In this document: positions 47,002 through 57,498 of the stretch, piece after piece
Numbering within the stretch: the stretch's first letter is position 1
Layout: each line of letters starts with the position of its first letter
Origin: Parapedobacter luteus
Lineage (GTDB): Bacteria > Bacteroidota > Bacteroidia > Sphingobacteriales > Sphingobacteriaceae
NCBI RefSeq assembly: GCF_900168055.1
Contig: NZ_FUYS01000014.1
Coordinates: forward strand, 38,723 to 102,722
Reading direction: 5' to 3'
DNA length: 64,000 bases
Notes under the pieces: generated by a model
The model's input: the letters and a program-made list of their open reading frames with translations, nothing else
Database searches by the model: none
Told to the model about the DNA's origin: nothing
Made by a program: the position numbers and the translations under genes

Positions 47002-48960
47002 CTAATGGTTGTATACTTCAAACTCCGCAATTGACACCGCGGAACGGTTGTTGATTGCGTTGGCTACGGCTTCTACCGTAAGCCGAAAATAGCGGGCCCG
47101 CACCGGTTTGCCGAAATTTACATATTGCAAAATCGGATTGGCGACAATATTGGAAAATTCACCTTTTGAAGCGACTTCCCAATTGGTGCTGTCTGTACTG
47201 GCTTCAAACACGTAGCGGCTTATCAGCCCTTCCATATTTCCATCCTGTCGGGGGAGATAACCGATACCTGCAATGGTTTCTTGCCTACCCATATCTACGC
47301 TAATGGACTTAGGCAAGTCTACCTCGCTGGTCAGCCAAAACGTCTCCGGCTTACCGTCCACCGCCAGCAGCGGATCGCCTCCATGTAGCCCGCCCGCTAC
47401 CATATTCCATCGCGAAGGGTCGATACGCTTATGCGCCGCCTCCTGCATGGCGAAGGTGACGTCCGCTTCCCTAAATAAACCAAAATCACTCAATGCCACG
47501 GCCACAGGTGCAAATAAGCGTAACCGCAGCCTTTCTGTGGTGATAAGCTCATCCAAATGAATAAGCCTGTTGGAGCCAACACTTGTTGCCATAGCCAACG
47601 GCCGCCAATTTCCATCTTGCCAGACATCCACCCACACACTATCCAAACGCTGTCCCAACTTGATATTTTCGCGTAGGCGAATGATATCAAAGGACGCTTC
47701 AGCTTCCAACTCGATGATAAGTTCGGGCTGGGTGACTTCATCGTCTGTAGCCCAGTAGCTATAACGGTCGTCATCCAACAGGTTGGCCGGCCCGAAATGT
47801 CCCTCCTGCCCCTTCCGTATATTGGACGCCTTTAATGATGCGTCCGAAGCCAGGTTTTCAGCGAAGGTTTTTGCCAGTTTTTCACCAAACCCCTTTAAAG
47901 AAGCAACATCGTTGGCATGCAACAACCCTTCGGTGTTAGGAGCCAACCCGAGGTTGAAGGCTGCCCCACGGCCTACGCTTTTAAGGTAAAGGTCAAAAAG
48001 CTGATCCGGAGTCTTTACTTGGTGGTCCTGTTCAGGATGGTAAAACCATCCGGGGCGGTGCGGCACGTCACATTCCGCAGGAATCCAATACTTGCCATCG
48101 CGCTGCCCGCTTCCCAAGAATTGCTCATCGATATGGCCGGGAGCAGGTTTACTCCCATCAGGAGCTATGGGTGTAAAGGTGGCCCACGACGTTTCAGCTG
48201 CAATGCCTTTCTCATTGCCCACCCATCGCACGTCCGGCCCGATATCACTAAAAATCACCGCCGTAGGCTGTAGCTCACGTGTGATGGGCCAAGTTTTTTC
48301 TTCCCATTCATAGTAGGTCGACCGGTCAATTCGGCGCGTTTCATTAGCACCGCCGTAGTAGCCATCACCGCCGTTAGCACCGTCGTGCCAACTGATAAAC
48401 AATGGTCCATAGTTGCTGTACAATTCACGCAATTGCTCACGATAAGCATCGGCATACTCGGCATCGCCATATTGGGGATGGTTGCGATCCCACGCCGATA
48501 CATATACGCCAAACTGGAGATCTTGCTTGCGCGCCGCGTTCTCGAATGCTTTGACCATATCTCCGCGGCCGTCACGCCAAGGGCTATTAGCAATATTATA
48601 GTTAGTGGTTTTCGTAGGCCATAGGCAAAAACCGTCATGATGTTTGGCCACTGAAATCAATCCCTTAAATCCGCCGGCCTTTGCGGCCGCTGCGATTTGA
48701 TTGGCATCGAAATCCCGCGGATTGAACAAGCTTGCCGGTGCATCACCGAAACCCCACTCTTTGTTTTGAAACGTAGTAGGAGTGAAATGGATAAGACAAT
48801 ACATTTCCATTTCATGCCAGTTTAGTTGGGCTTCCGTAGGTATGGGGCCGTAGGGCGTAGGTTCGTCTTTCATGCTGACAGCGGGCTGATCACATCCAAC
48901 CAAGCCGATACTCAGTGCCACGCATAGTACCGTAAGCATTATAAAGTTGCGAGACATCAT
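47002..48960 (-). CDS. Alpha-L-fucosidase lipoprotein, GH29, with two discoidin-like domains
   Basis: 652 aa. Lipobox GLVGC near residue 23 places it on the membrane surface. The GH29 barrel (about 35-350) has YCLIHFTPTTFQ, VAKHHDGFCLWPT, and PLFISWHDGANG, where the Asp is the likely nucleophile of this retaining family. Two F5/8 type C-like beta domains follow (about 365-480 and 510-652; YWATDDEVTQPELIIELE and FWLTSEVDLPKSISVDMG). The sequence is closest to the alpha-1,3/1,4-fucosidase subgroup in style, but this is an inference. First gene of the fucosidase pair. Confidence 0.93.
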   Translation of the reverse strand: MMSRNFIMLTVLCVALSIGLVGCDQPAVSMKDEPTPYGPIPTEAQLNWHEMEMYCLIHFTPTTFQNKEWGFGDAPASLFNPRDFDANQIAAAAKAGGFKGLISVAKHHDGFCLWPTKTTNYNIANSPWRDGRGDMVKAFENAARKQDLQFGVYVSAWDRNHPQYGDAEYADAYREQLRELYSNYGPLFISWHDGANGGDGYYGGANETRRIDRSTYYEWEEKTWPITRELQPTAVIFSDIGPDVRWVGNEKGIAAETSWATFTPIAPDGSKPAPGHIDEQFLGSGQRDGKYWIPAECDVPHRPGWFYHPEQDHQVKTPDQLFDLYLKSVGRGAAFNLGLAPNTEGLLHANDVASLKGFGEKLAKTFAENLASDASLKASNIRKGQEGHFGPANLLDDDRYSYWATDDEVTQPELIIELEAEASFDIIRLRENIKLGQRLDSVWVDVWQDGNWRPLAMATSVGSNRLIHLDELITTERLRLRLFAPVAVALSDFGLFREADVTFAMQEAAHKRIDPSRWNMVAGGLHGGDPLLAVDGKPETFWLTSEVDLPKSISVDMGRQETIAGIGYLPRQDGNMEGLISRYVFEASTDSTNWEVASKGEFSNIVANPILQYVNFGKPVRARYFRLTVEAVANAINNRSAVSIAEFEVYNH

Positions 48961-49109
48961 GCTAATAGTGGTTTGTTGTTTGAGGAGTAAAGATAACGCT
49001 TTCCACCGTAGTTCGCCGACCTTACAAAAATAATTTAATACAGCCCAACTAACCAGTTTAAATGCGCGGCGATTGATTTATAACACAAATAACCTATTAT
49101 AAATTTTAG

Positions 49110-51494
<2,385 letters not shown>

Positions 51495-51536
51495 TTGCAT
51501 TGGCAATTCTAACGCGCTACAACACAGTTGTTAAAA

Positions 51537-51568
51537 AAAAGAGGCCGTCCAAAATGGTCTCTTTTTTT
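51537..51568 (+). terminator. Intrinsic terminator of katG
   Basis: AAAAGAGGCC and GGTCTCTTTT pair (one G-T) around a 9-base loop and are followed by a run of T, 42 bases past the katG stop. Confidence 0.85.
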
Positions 51569-51606
51569 GTATATTAAGCCCCGTAAACTTTCAATCCGAT
51601 ACTAAA

Positions 51607-52335
51607 ATGATACAGTTACAACTAGGTTATGTGAGCCTCTTCATGACAGTGCTCACCGTTATGCTACTTCTCCCTCAATTATCCATCGCACAAGACCATG
51701 TGTTTGGCAGTTGGACCGCTTGGTTCAACAATGTCCGATTTAACGACAAATGGGGAATGAACAATGACATCCAGTTTCGTGGAGGGCGAGACTGGACAAC
51801 CAACTCCCTCTTACTGATTAGGCCTGGTGTCAACTACTACGTCAACAACCGGCAAACGGCCTCGCTGGGTTACGCCACTACATTCGTCACGAATGAATTG
51901 CCGGCAAATGGCCGCCGGATTACAGAGCACCGCATATGGCAGCAGTACATTATAAACGGCAAAGTACTGGATATCCCCATACAGCACCGATTCAGGTTTG
52001 AACAACGTTTCCTGCGGCGTCCGGATGAAACCGCTTTTGCCCAACGTGCAAGGTATTTCTTTCGGAGCGTCGTCCCCGTAAACCAGCCCCTGCAGGAACC
52101 ATTCCATCGCGGGTTATTCATATCTCTTCAAAACGAACTCTTTTTTAATATCCACAATAACAAAGCGGTCAACAACAGGCTATTCGACCAAAACCGTGCT
52201 TATACATCGCTCGGCTTTCGATTTTCCGAAAAATATGACTTAGAGACGGGTTATATGAATCAATTTTTACTGAGGGATTCAACACCGGATACCATGACCC
52301 ATATCTTTCAAGTTGCGCTATACACGCGATTATAA
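51607..52335 (+). CDS. DUF2490 domain-containing outer membrane protein
   Basis: 242 aa with signal peptide (LTVMLLLPQLSIAQ) and a beta-barrel pattern: FGSWTAWFNNVRFNDKWG, TEHRIWQQYIING, HRFRFEQRFLRR, FHRGLFISLQNELFFNI and a C-terminal strand ending FQVALYTRL. This is DUF2490, predicted outer membrane barrel, function unknown. It follows the katG terminator on the same strand and is probably expressed alone. Confidence 0.85.
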   Translation: MIQLQLGYVSLFMTVLTVMLLLPQLSIAQDHVFGSWTAWFNNVRFNDKWGMNNDIQFRGGRDWTTNSLLLIRPGVNYYVNNRQTASLGYATTFVTNELPANGRRITEHRIWQQYIINGKVLDIPIQHRFRFEQRFLRRPDETAFAQRARYFFRSVVPVNQPLQEPFHRGLFISLQNELFFNIHNNKAVNNRLFDQNRAYTSLGFRFSEKYDLETGYMNQFLLRDSTPDTMTHIFQVALYTRL

Positions 52336-52389
52336 CAATAATAACACTGTAAATCAACTAATTAAAAATATACAAGCAAAAACAATTAT
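52336..52389. other. Short A/T-rich spacer before the cobA regulatory region
   Basis: No gene or hairpin seen; it separates the DUF2490 stop from the palindrome at 52390. Confidence 0.4.
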
Positions 52390-52426
52390 TAATATCTACC
52401 AAATTAATAGATATTATGTATATTTG
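52390..52426 (+). promoter_or_regulatory. Operator palindrome and promoter of the cobA leader
   Basis: TAATATCTA (52390-52398), 9-base spacer, TAGATATTA (52408-52416): a perfect 9-base-arm inverted repeat lying over the expected -33 region. TATATTTG (52419-52426) is the -7 box. No -33 TTG is present, so an activator or repressor bound to the palindrome is likely. The T-N11-A core would suit a LysR-type protein but also others. Confidence 0.6.
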
Positions 52427-52430
52427 TACC

Positions 52431-52514
52431 ATGCAAAGAATCAATCACTATCAGAGCCACTTCGGCCATACCCAGAAGATGTGTACCATGGCGGTGTGTT
52501 TTAGACACAGTTGA
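52431..52514 (+). CDS. Putative Cys/Met leader peptide of cobA
   Basis: A 27-codon ORF starting 4 bases after the -7 box, so its mRNA would be leaderless. The peptide is rich in His, Gln and Ser at first (MQRINHYQSHFGH), and residues 17-23 read MCTMAVC: two Cys codons (52482, 52497) and two internal Met codons (52479, 52488) within seven codons, just before the stop TGA at 52512. A terminator hairpin begins 30 bases after the stop, and cobA, needed for siroheme and so sulfite reduction, follows. I infer that ribosome stalling here senses Cys or Met supply. The peptide itself is not one I recognise. Confidence 0.55.
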   Translation: MQRINHYQSHFGHTQKMCTMAVCFRHS

Positions 52515-52543
52515 AGGACTCTCTGACGATTGTAAACATACAC

Positions 52544-52578
52544 AAGCCTCTTCGACAAACACATCGAAGAGGCTTTTT
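52544..52578 (+). terminator. Attenuator terminator between leader ORF and cobA
   Basis: AAGCCTCTTCGA (52544-52555) and TCGAAGAGGCTT (52564-52575) form a perfect 12-base stem with loop CAAACACA, ending in TTTTT. It lies after the only recognised promoter and 22 bases before the cobA ATG, so transcription must pass it. TTGAAGG at 52511-52517, over the leader stop codon, could pair with TCTTCGA of the 5' arm as a weak antiterminator. Confidence 0.8.
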
Positions 52579-52600
52579 GATAACATTTAAAATAAAGAAG

Positions 52601-53410
52601 ATGGCAACAGAAGCATCAGTAGCGAAACAGTATGTCGATCCGAAAATTACGATAGTAGGAGCTGGGCCTGGCGATCCGGATCTTATCAGCATAAAGGGTA
52701 TTAAGGCTCTCAAGCACGCAAATGTCATCCTATATGACGCATTAGTAGACGAGCGGTTATTGGATTACGCACCCCAAGAGACCATCAAGGTCTATGTGGG
52801 TAACCCTTCGGGCGATGAAAACTTTTCACAGGATGTCGTCAACCAACTAATGGTAGACTATGCACTGAATTTTGGGCATGTCGTTCGACTTAAAGGCGGG
52901 GACTTGTTCGTGTTTGGTCGCGGCTACGAGGAACTGGATTATGCCGCATCATACAGCATTGAAACGGCTATCGTTCCTGGCATTTCCAGCGCCATATCCG
53001 TACCTGGATTACAAGGCATTCCGGTCACGCATCGCGGATTGAGCGAAAGTCTATGGATACTTTCCGGCACGGATAGCGAAGGCAACCTATCGCCTGAATT
53101 GCAGGATGCTGTCCGGAGTAGCGCTACGGTTGTTGTATTGCTTGGCTTCGAAAGGCTGCCCCAAATTGTGGCCTATTACCAAAAAGCCGGCAAAGGGAGG
53201 TTGCCCGCAGCGGTCATTCAAAACGGATCGATGAGCAATGAAAAAACGGCCATCGGATTAGTCAATACGATTGTGGAAGTAGCCGAGGAACAGGGCATCG
53301 ATAATACGGGGCCGGTACTATTAATCTTCGGGGCTACAGTAGCGCTACACCACGGCTTCCAGCACATCAACCAATTTTTCGCGCTACAAGAATACCATGA
53401 TCAACAGTAA
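52601..53410 (+). CDS. cobA: Uroporphyrinogen-III C-methyltransferase (SUMT)
   Basis: 269-aa SAM-dependent enzyme that methylates uroporphyrinogen III to precorrin-2, the entry to siroheme and cobalamin. Motifs: VGAGPGDPDLISIKG, DALVDERLLDYA, RLKGGDLFVFGRG and VPGISSAISVPGLQGIPVTHRG. It lacks the CysG dehydrogenase/chelatase domain, so those steps lie elsewhere. ATG 52601 is correct; a longer frame would cross the terminator stem. No cobalamin riboswitch is seen. The preceding leader suggests regulation by sulfur amino acids, so siroheme for sulfite reductase is the more probable purpose. Confidence 0.93.
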   Translation: MATEASVAKQYVDPKITIVGAGPGDPDLISIKGIKALKHANVILYDALVDERLLDYAPQETIKVYVGNPSGDENFSQDVVNQLMVDYALNFGHVVRLKGGDLFVFGRGYEELDYAASYSIETAIVPGISSAISVPGLQGIPVTHRGLSESLWILSGTDSEGNLSPELQDAVRSSATVVVLLGFERLPQIVAYYQKAGKGRLPAAVIQNGSMSNEKTAIGLVNTIVEVAEEQGIDNTGPVLLIFGATVALHHGFQHINQFFALQEYHDQQ

Positions 53411-53461
53411 TCATTCAAATTTTCTCACTCTTCATATTAGTTTACAATTGGGTTAGTAAGC

Positions 53462-53495
53462 AAGGAGCGCCTGCCCAACAGGCGCCCTTACTTTT
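53462..53495 (+). terminator. Terminator between convergent cobA and yeiH-like genes
   Basis: GCGCCTG (53467-53473), loop CCCAA, CAGGCGC (53479-53485), with outer AAGG/CCTT pairing and then ACTTTTC on the + strand. Confidence 0.7.
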
Positions 53496-53514
53496 CATCA
53501 GAAACGTCTTCCAG

Positions 53515-54762
53515 TTAGCCAAACAACCACCAAGCAACGACCAACGTGACCAGCACATTGAACGATTGCGCTATTAGAAATGCCCAAAATGGTTTAGCGT
53601 TATTCCCAGCCAATAGATCTTTAACGTTGGTTTCCAATCCGATGCTGGTAAATGCCAATGCAAACCATAATCCCTGAATATTTTTTATCCCTGCCTTGAC
53701 ACCGTTTACCGTCGCGGGCTCAAATACAAACGAAAACAACAGCGATGCGGCCAGAAAGCCAAGGACAAATTTGGGAAAACGTTCCCAAATGACACTGAGC
53801 CCCGGTTTCTCCACGTGCTCGCCCTTTGGTGTTCCCCGATAGGTCCAGTATATCGAAATGGCCAACGCAGCAACACCGAGCAGCACATTCTGCGAAAATT
53901 TCACAATAGTGCTGATTTCCAGCGCCCGCTCTCCAACCAAGCTGCCAGAAGCGACTACAGCACCGGTGGTGTCGATGCTTCCACCCAACCACGCCCCTGT
54001 CATCTCCGCTGAAAAACCAAAGAACCGGGCAAGGTAGGGCATCCCTATCATCATCGGTATCGCCGTAATCAATACCATAGACACAACATAAGACAGCTTC
54101 TTCGAGTCCCCTTTGATGGCTCCCGAAGTCGCAATGGCTGCCGAAACGCCACATATCGATACTGCACTGGATATCATCATTGTAAGTTCTTCATCCACTT
54201 TCAATTTGCGGCATAGCCAAAAAGCAAAGTACCAAACCGATAAAACCACAATAAGCGATTGCACCAGTCCTAAAGAACCCGCTTTCAGGATGTCAGAGAA
54301 AATGACACTGGTTCCCAGCAGTACCAATCCGATTTTTACCAACAGCTCGGCATTAAGTGAGTCCTTGAACCATTGTGGCAATTTAAACAGATTTCCAATA
54401 ATCAATCCAATCACTAAGCTGAAGATCACCGCCTCTAAGCCCAAATCACTTAAAACCGCATTACCCGCCAGCAAAAGAGCGAGGATGGTGAGGGCAAATA
54501 CGATGGGAAAGCCTAATAACTGGTGTTTGACAGATTTACCGGTAATAATGGCTCCTACAACGACAATCATATAAGCAAAAACAAATTGGTACAAAACGCT
54601 CATGCCGTTGGTAGCGGTATACAAAGATTGCAGTGCCCCGAAATTATTCCATTTATAATCCGGAATAGGAATGTGCATTCCCAATGTTGCTAAAAAAATG
54701 ATGGTAAACCCTAAAACAACGACAGCCCAATCTTCTGTGAGGCGTAGCTTAGCTGATGACAT
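53515..54762 (-). CDS. YeiH family putative sulfate exporter
   Basis: 415 aa with about ten membrane segments; the family motif GAWLGGSIDTTGAVVASGSLVG region is at about residues 255-276. YeiH/UPF0324 proteins are annotated as putative sulfate exporters on weak evidence. Location opposite cobA and next to a formylglycine-generating enzyme gives loose sulfur-related context. It starts 46 bases after the FGE-like gene on the same strand. Confidence 0.9.
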   Translation of the reverse strand: MSSAKLRLTEDWAVVVLGFTIIFLATLGMHIPIPDYKWNNFGALQSLYTATNGMSVLYQFVFAYMIVVVGAIITGKSVKHQLLGFPIVFALTILALLLAGNAVLSDLGLEAVIFSLVIGLIIGNLFKLPQWFKDSLNAELLVKIGLVLLGTSVIFSDILKAGSLGLVQSLIVVLSVWYFAFWLCRKLKVDEELTMMISSAVSICGVSAAIATSGAIKGDSKKLSYVVSMVLITAIPMMIGMPYLARFFGFSAEMTGAWLGGSIDTTGAVVASGSLVGERALEISTIVKFSQNVLLGVAALAISIYWTYRGTPKGEHVEKPGLSVIWERFPKFVLGFLAASLLFSFVFEPATVNGVKAGIKNIQGLWFALAFTSIGLETNVKDLLAGNNAKPFWAFLIAQSFNVLVTLVVAWWLFG

Positions 54763-54808
54763 GCTTCTTTCTTAAATGGTTATCATATTGGCGATGATGA
54801 GACCGCGT

Positions 54809-55921
54809 CTAATTTTGCGGAGGAGGCTCGTCACTCACGCACCTGAAACCGAGGTTATTGCTTCCACTACTTACTTCGCCCTTCCCCCGGCTGCCGGCAA
54901 TATACCGTTCGCAATACTGTTCGTTGCAAAGGAAAGAGCCACCCCGCTGTACACGTTTCACCACACCAGGCTCTATGGGGTCGTAGCTATCTACAGGACC
55001 TTTGGGATTTACCGTGGGACTACGCTCATAATAGTCCGGCCGATAATAGTCAGAACACCATTCCCAAACGTTGCCGTCCATATCGTACAGGCCAAAGGCA
55101 TTCGGTTCAAATGATTTCACAGGTGCTACGCCTTCATAGCCATCCTCGGCTGCATCCCGTACAGGAAAATCCCCCTGATATACATTGGCTAGCCATTTCC
55201 CACCGGGCTTCAATTCATCGCCCCAATAGTACACGGTATTGGGCTTTCCTCCGCGTGCGGCGTATTCCCATTCGGCTTCTGTAGGGAGCCGCTTGCCCGC
55301 CCATGCGGCAAAAGCTTCGGCGTCTTCATAAGCAATGTGAACGACCGGCTCGTTTTCACGTCCCTTAATGCTGCTTCCCGGCCCTTCGGGTTGCCGCCAA
55401 CTAGCACCTACTACGTACTTCCACCATTGAAGGTGGCTGCGCAAGTCCACCGGCCGGGCAGGCGGCGTAAATACGGCAGACCCTGGCTGCAAGACATCAA
55501 GTGGCACGTCAGGAAAATCCTTTGGGTTCAATGGCCGTTCGGCTACTGTCTGATAACCCGTGGCCGCTACAAAGCGGGCAAACTGAGCATTGGTTACTTC
55601 ATGTTCGTCCATCCAAAAGCCGTCAACCGTCACCTCATGTACCGGACTGGCATCCGCAAACTTTGCTGATCCCATGCGGAATTTCCCCCCTTGAATGTAC
55701 ACCATTCGAGCATCATCGCCACCGGGAAGGTGAGGCCTCGCTTTGGATTCCCCAATTGCAGCCGCACGGGATGGAACGCCATGCGATACACAAGTCGCAA
55801 CACTATCTGCATGCAATAGTTGTTCACCCTCCCGTGCGTTTTGGCCTGTCTGCCTATAGCAAGCAAGCGCAAACAGCGGTAAAATCAAAAACAAACCAAT
55901 TCGCTCGGAGCTACTCATCAT
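54809..55921 (-). CDS. Formylglycine-generating enzyme family lipoprotein (sulfatase-modifying factor)
   Basis: 370 aa. Lipobox FALAC near residue 21; the FGE/SUMF1 domain runs from IQGGKFRMGS to the end, with FWMDEHEVTNAQFARFV, RLPTEAEWEYAARGG, GNVWEWCSDYY and RGGSFLCNEQYCERY. The last holds the Cys-x4-Cys pair of true copper-dependent FGE, which turns a sulfatase Cys into formylglycine; many relatives (GldJ, GldK) lack it. So it may truly mature exported sulfatases. No sulfatase gene is in the window. It precedes the YeiH-type gene. Confidence 0.88.
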   Translation of the reverse strand: MMSSSERIGLFLILPLFALACYRQTGQNAREGEQLLHADSVATCVSHGVPSRAAAIGESKARPHLPGGDDARMVYIQGGKFRMGSAKFADASPVHEVTVDGFWMDEHEVTNAQFARFVAATGYQTVAERPLNPKDFPDVPLDVLQPGSAVFTPPARPVDLRSHLQWWKYVVGASWRQPEGPGSSIKGRENEPVVHIAYEDAEAFAAWAGKRLPTEAEWEYAARGGKPNTVYYWGDELKPGGKWLANVYQGDFPVRDAAEDGYEGVAPVKSFEPNAFGLYDMDGNVWEWCSDYYRPDYYERSPTVNPKGPVDSYDPIEPGVVKRVQRGGSFLCNEQYCERYIAGSRGKGEVSSGSNNLGFRCVSDEPPPQN

Positions 55922-56036
55922 CTTGTTTCCTTACTATATACTTCGTAATCTGCTACCATCGCATTTCACCAATCAATTTTCCTTAAGGTCGCATTCGCCA
56001 CCGCGGCCCTTCATTGCAAGACATAGCTATTGTCCT

Positions 56037-57482
56037 TCATACAACCAAACCAAATACATCTTTCAAGGCCTGCCTGGCAGCATGGTGGCCACACATTCCG
56101 TGCACGCCACCGCCTGGCGGTGTGGAAGAAGAGCATATATAGAGCCCTTTGGTTGACGTACGGTACGGCGAATACCGGAGTGCCGGACGTGTAAACAACT
56201 GTCCCAAATCAATAGCCCCCCCGTTTATATCGCCGCCGATATAATTTGGGTTATACGTTTCCAGCTCCACACTATTGAACGTATGTCTCGCCAATATACG
56301 GTCGCGGAAACCCGGTGCAAACCGCTCTATCTGCCGTTCAATTGTTTCGGTCATATTCACGGTAGAACCATTGGGCACATGGCAATATGCCCATGCCGTA
56401 TGTTTGCCGTCCGGAGCACGGGTATGATCAAACATACTTTGCTGCGCAAGCAATACAAAAGGCTTGTCTGGATGCTTGCCCCGCCAAACCGCCTGTTCGC
56501 CGTAGGCAATTTCATCAAACGTTCCGCCCAAGTGCACTGTACCGGACTCCCTACATTCCGCCGCTGTAAACGGTATGGGGGCATCAAGCGCCCAGTCTAC
56601 TTTAAATACCCCCACGCCGTACCGGTAGCGATTGAGCTGCCACCGGTAAAGCGACGAAAACCGATGCCCGGCAATAGTCAGCAGCTGCTTCGGTGTCACA
56701 TCAAATAAGATTGCCTTTGCCGATGGCAGCTGAGACAAAGAAGTCACGTAAAAACTCGTTTCAATTTGCCCGCCTAAAGACCGGAAATAAGATGCCAACG
56801 CTTCTGCAATGCGTTGGGAGCCGCCTTTAGCAATCGGCCAGCCGGTCAGGTGCCCATTGACGGTAAGCACCACACCGATAGCTGATGTTGTCAGGCGCGA
56901 CAATGGCTGGAGCGAATGTGCAGCCATACCCGCCCACAAACCCTTGGCTGCCGCTGTGTGGAATATGCGAGCGATATAACGCGCTGATGGCATCGCCTTC
57001 GCGCCAAACCGAGCCAAACCAATCGCCCCCTTGGGCGCTCGCAACGGTCCCAAGACGTCATCTACAATACTTGGCCATAGCCGCAATAACGGTTCGTAAA
57101 ACCGACGGTATTGCCGCTCATCTCGCCCCAATAAATTAGCGGTCTCGGCCAATGACGTTTTTAGCACCGCCGCCGTTCCGTCGTCAAAAGGATGGCCTGC
57201 AAGTATGGGGGGGTGTATATATTCCAAACCGTGCGCACCGAGAGGAAGAGTTTTGAAAAAAGACGATCCCGCAGCCATAGGGTGTACGGCAGAACAGACA
57301 TCATGATAATAGCCCGGCAACGTCAATTCGGACGTACGGAGACCTCCACCCAGCGTCGCCGCACCTTCAACCAATAGTACTGACAGCCCACTCTTCTGCA
57401 GTGTGATAGCCGCCGCAAGCCCATTAGGCCCTGAACCTATTACAATTGCATCATAATCTGCGCTATGTCTCAATCCATTCAA
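56037..57482 (-). CDS. FAD-dependent oxidoreductase, phytoene-desaturase/PYROXD2-like
   Basis: 481 aa. N-terminal Rossmann site IVIGSGPNGLAAAITL and second FAD motif LLVEGAATLGGGLRT; the C-terminus closes the FAD site with GLYICSSSTPPGGGVHGMCG. The middle resembles amine-oxidase or carotenoid-desaturase relatives. No carotenoid genes adjoin it, so its substrate is unknown. The last gene before it (unknown secreted protein) ends 16 bases upstream on the same strand. Confidence 0.88.
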   Translation of the reverse strand: MNGLRHSADYDAIVIGSGPNGLAAAITLQKSGLSVLLVEGAATLGGGLRTSELTLPGYYHDVCSAVHPMAAGSSFFKTLPLGAHGLEYIHPPILAGHPFDDGTAAVLKTSLAETANLLGRDERQYRRFYEPLLRLWPSIVDDVLGPLRAPKGAIGLARFGAKAMPSARYIARIFHTAAAKGLWAGMAAHSLQPLSRLTTSAIGVVLTVNGHLTGWPIAKGGSQRIAEALASYFRSLGGQIETSFYVTSLSQLPSAKAILFDVTPKQLLTIAGHRFSSLYRWQLNRYRYGVGVFKVDWALDAPIPFTAAECRESGTVHLGGTFDEIAYGEQAVWRGKHPDKPFVLLAQQSMFDHTRAPDGKHTAWAYCHVPNGSTVNMTETIERQIERFAPGFRDRILARHTFNSVELETYNPNYIGGDINGGAIDLGQLFTRPALRYSPYRTSTKGLYICSSSTPPGGGVHGMCGHHAARQALKDVFGLVV

Positions 57483-57498
57483 CCTTTTTCCGTCAAAC

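Noticed and set aside
52511..52600. N-terminal extension of cobA starting at TTG 52511
   Set aside because: It would translate the terminator hairpin; the SUMT family begins near the ATG at 52601.
52336..52600. Cobalamin or SAM riboswitch upstream of cobA
   Set aside because: No B12-box or SAM-type core sequence seen; the structure fits a leader peptide with a terminator better.
54809..55921. Call as gliding motility protein GldJ/GldK
   Set aside because: The C-terminal Cys pair of true FGE is present and no gldLMN genes follow, so the FGE call is preferred.
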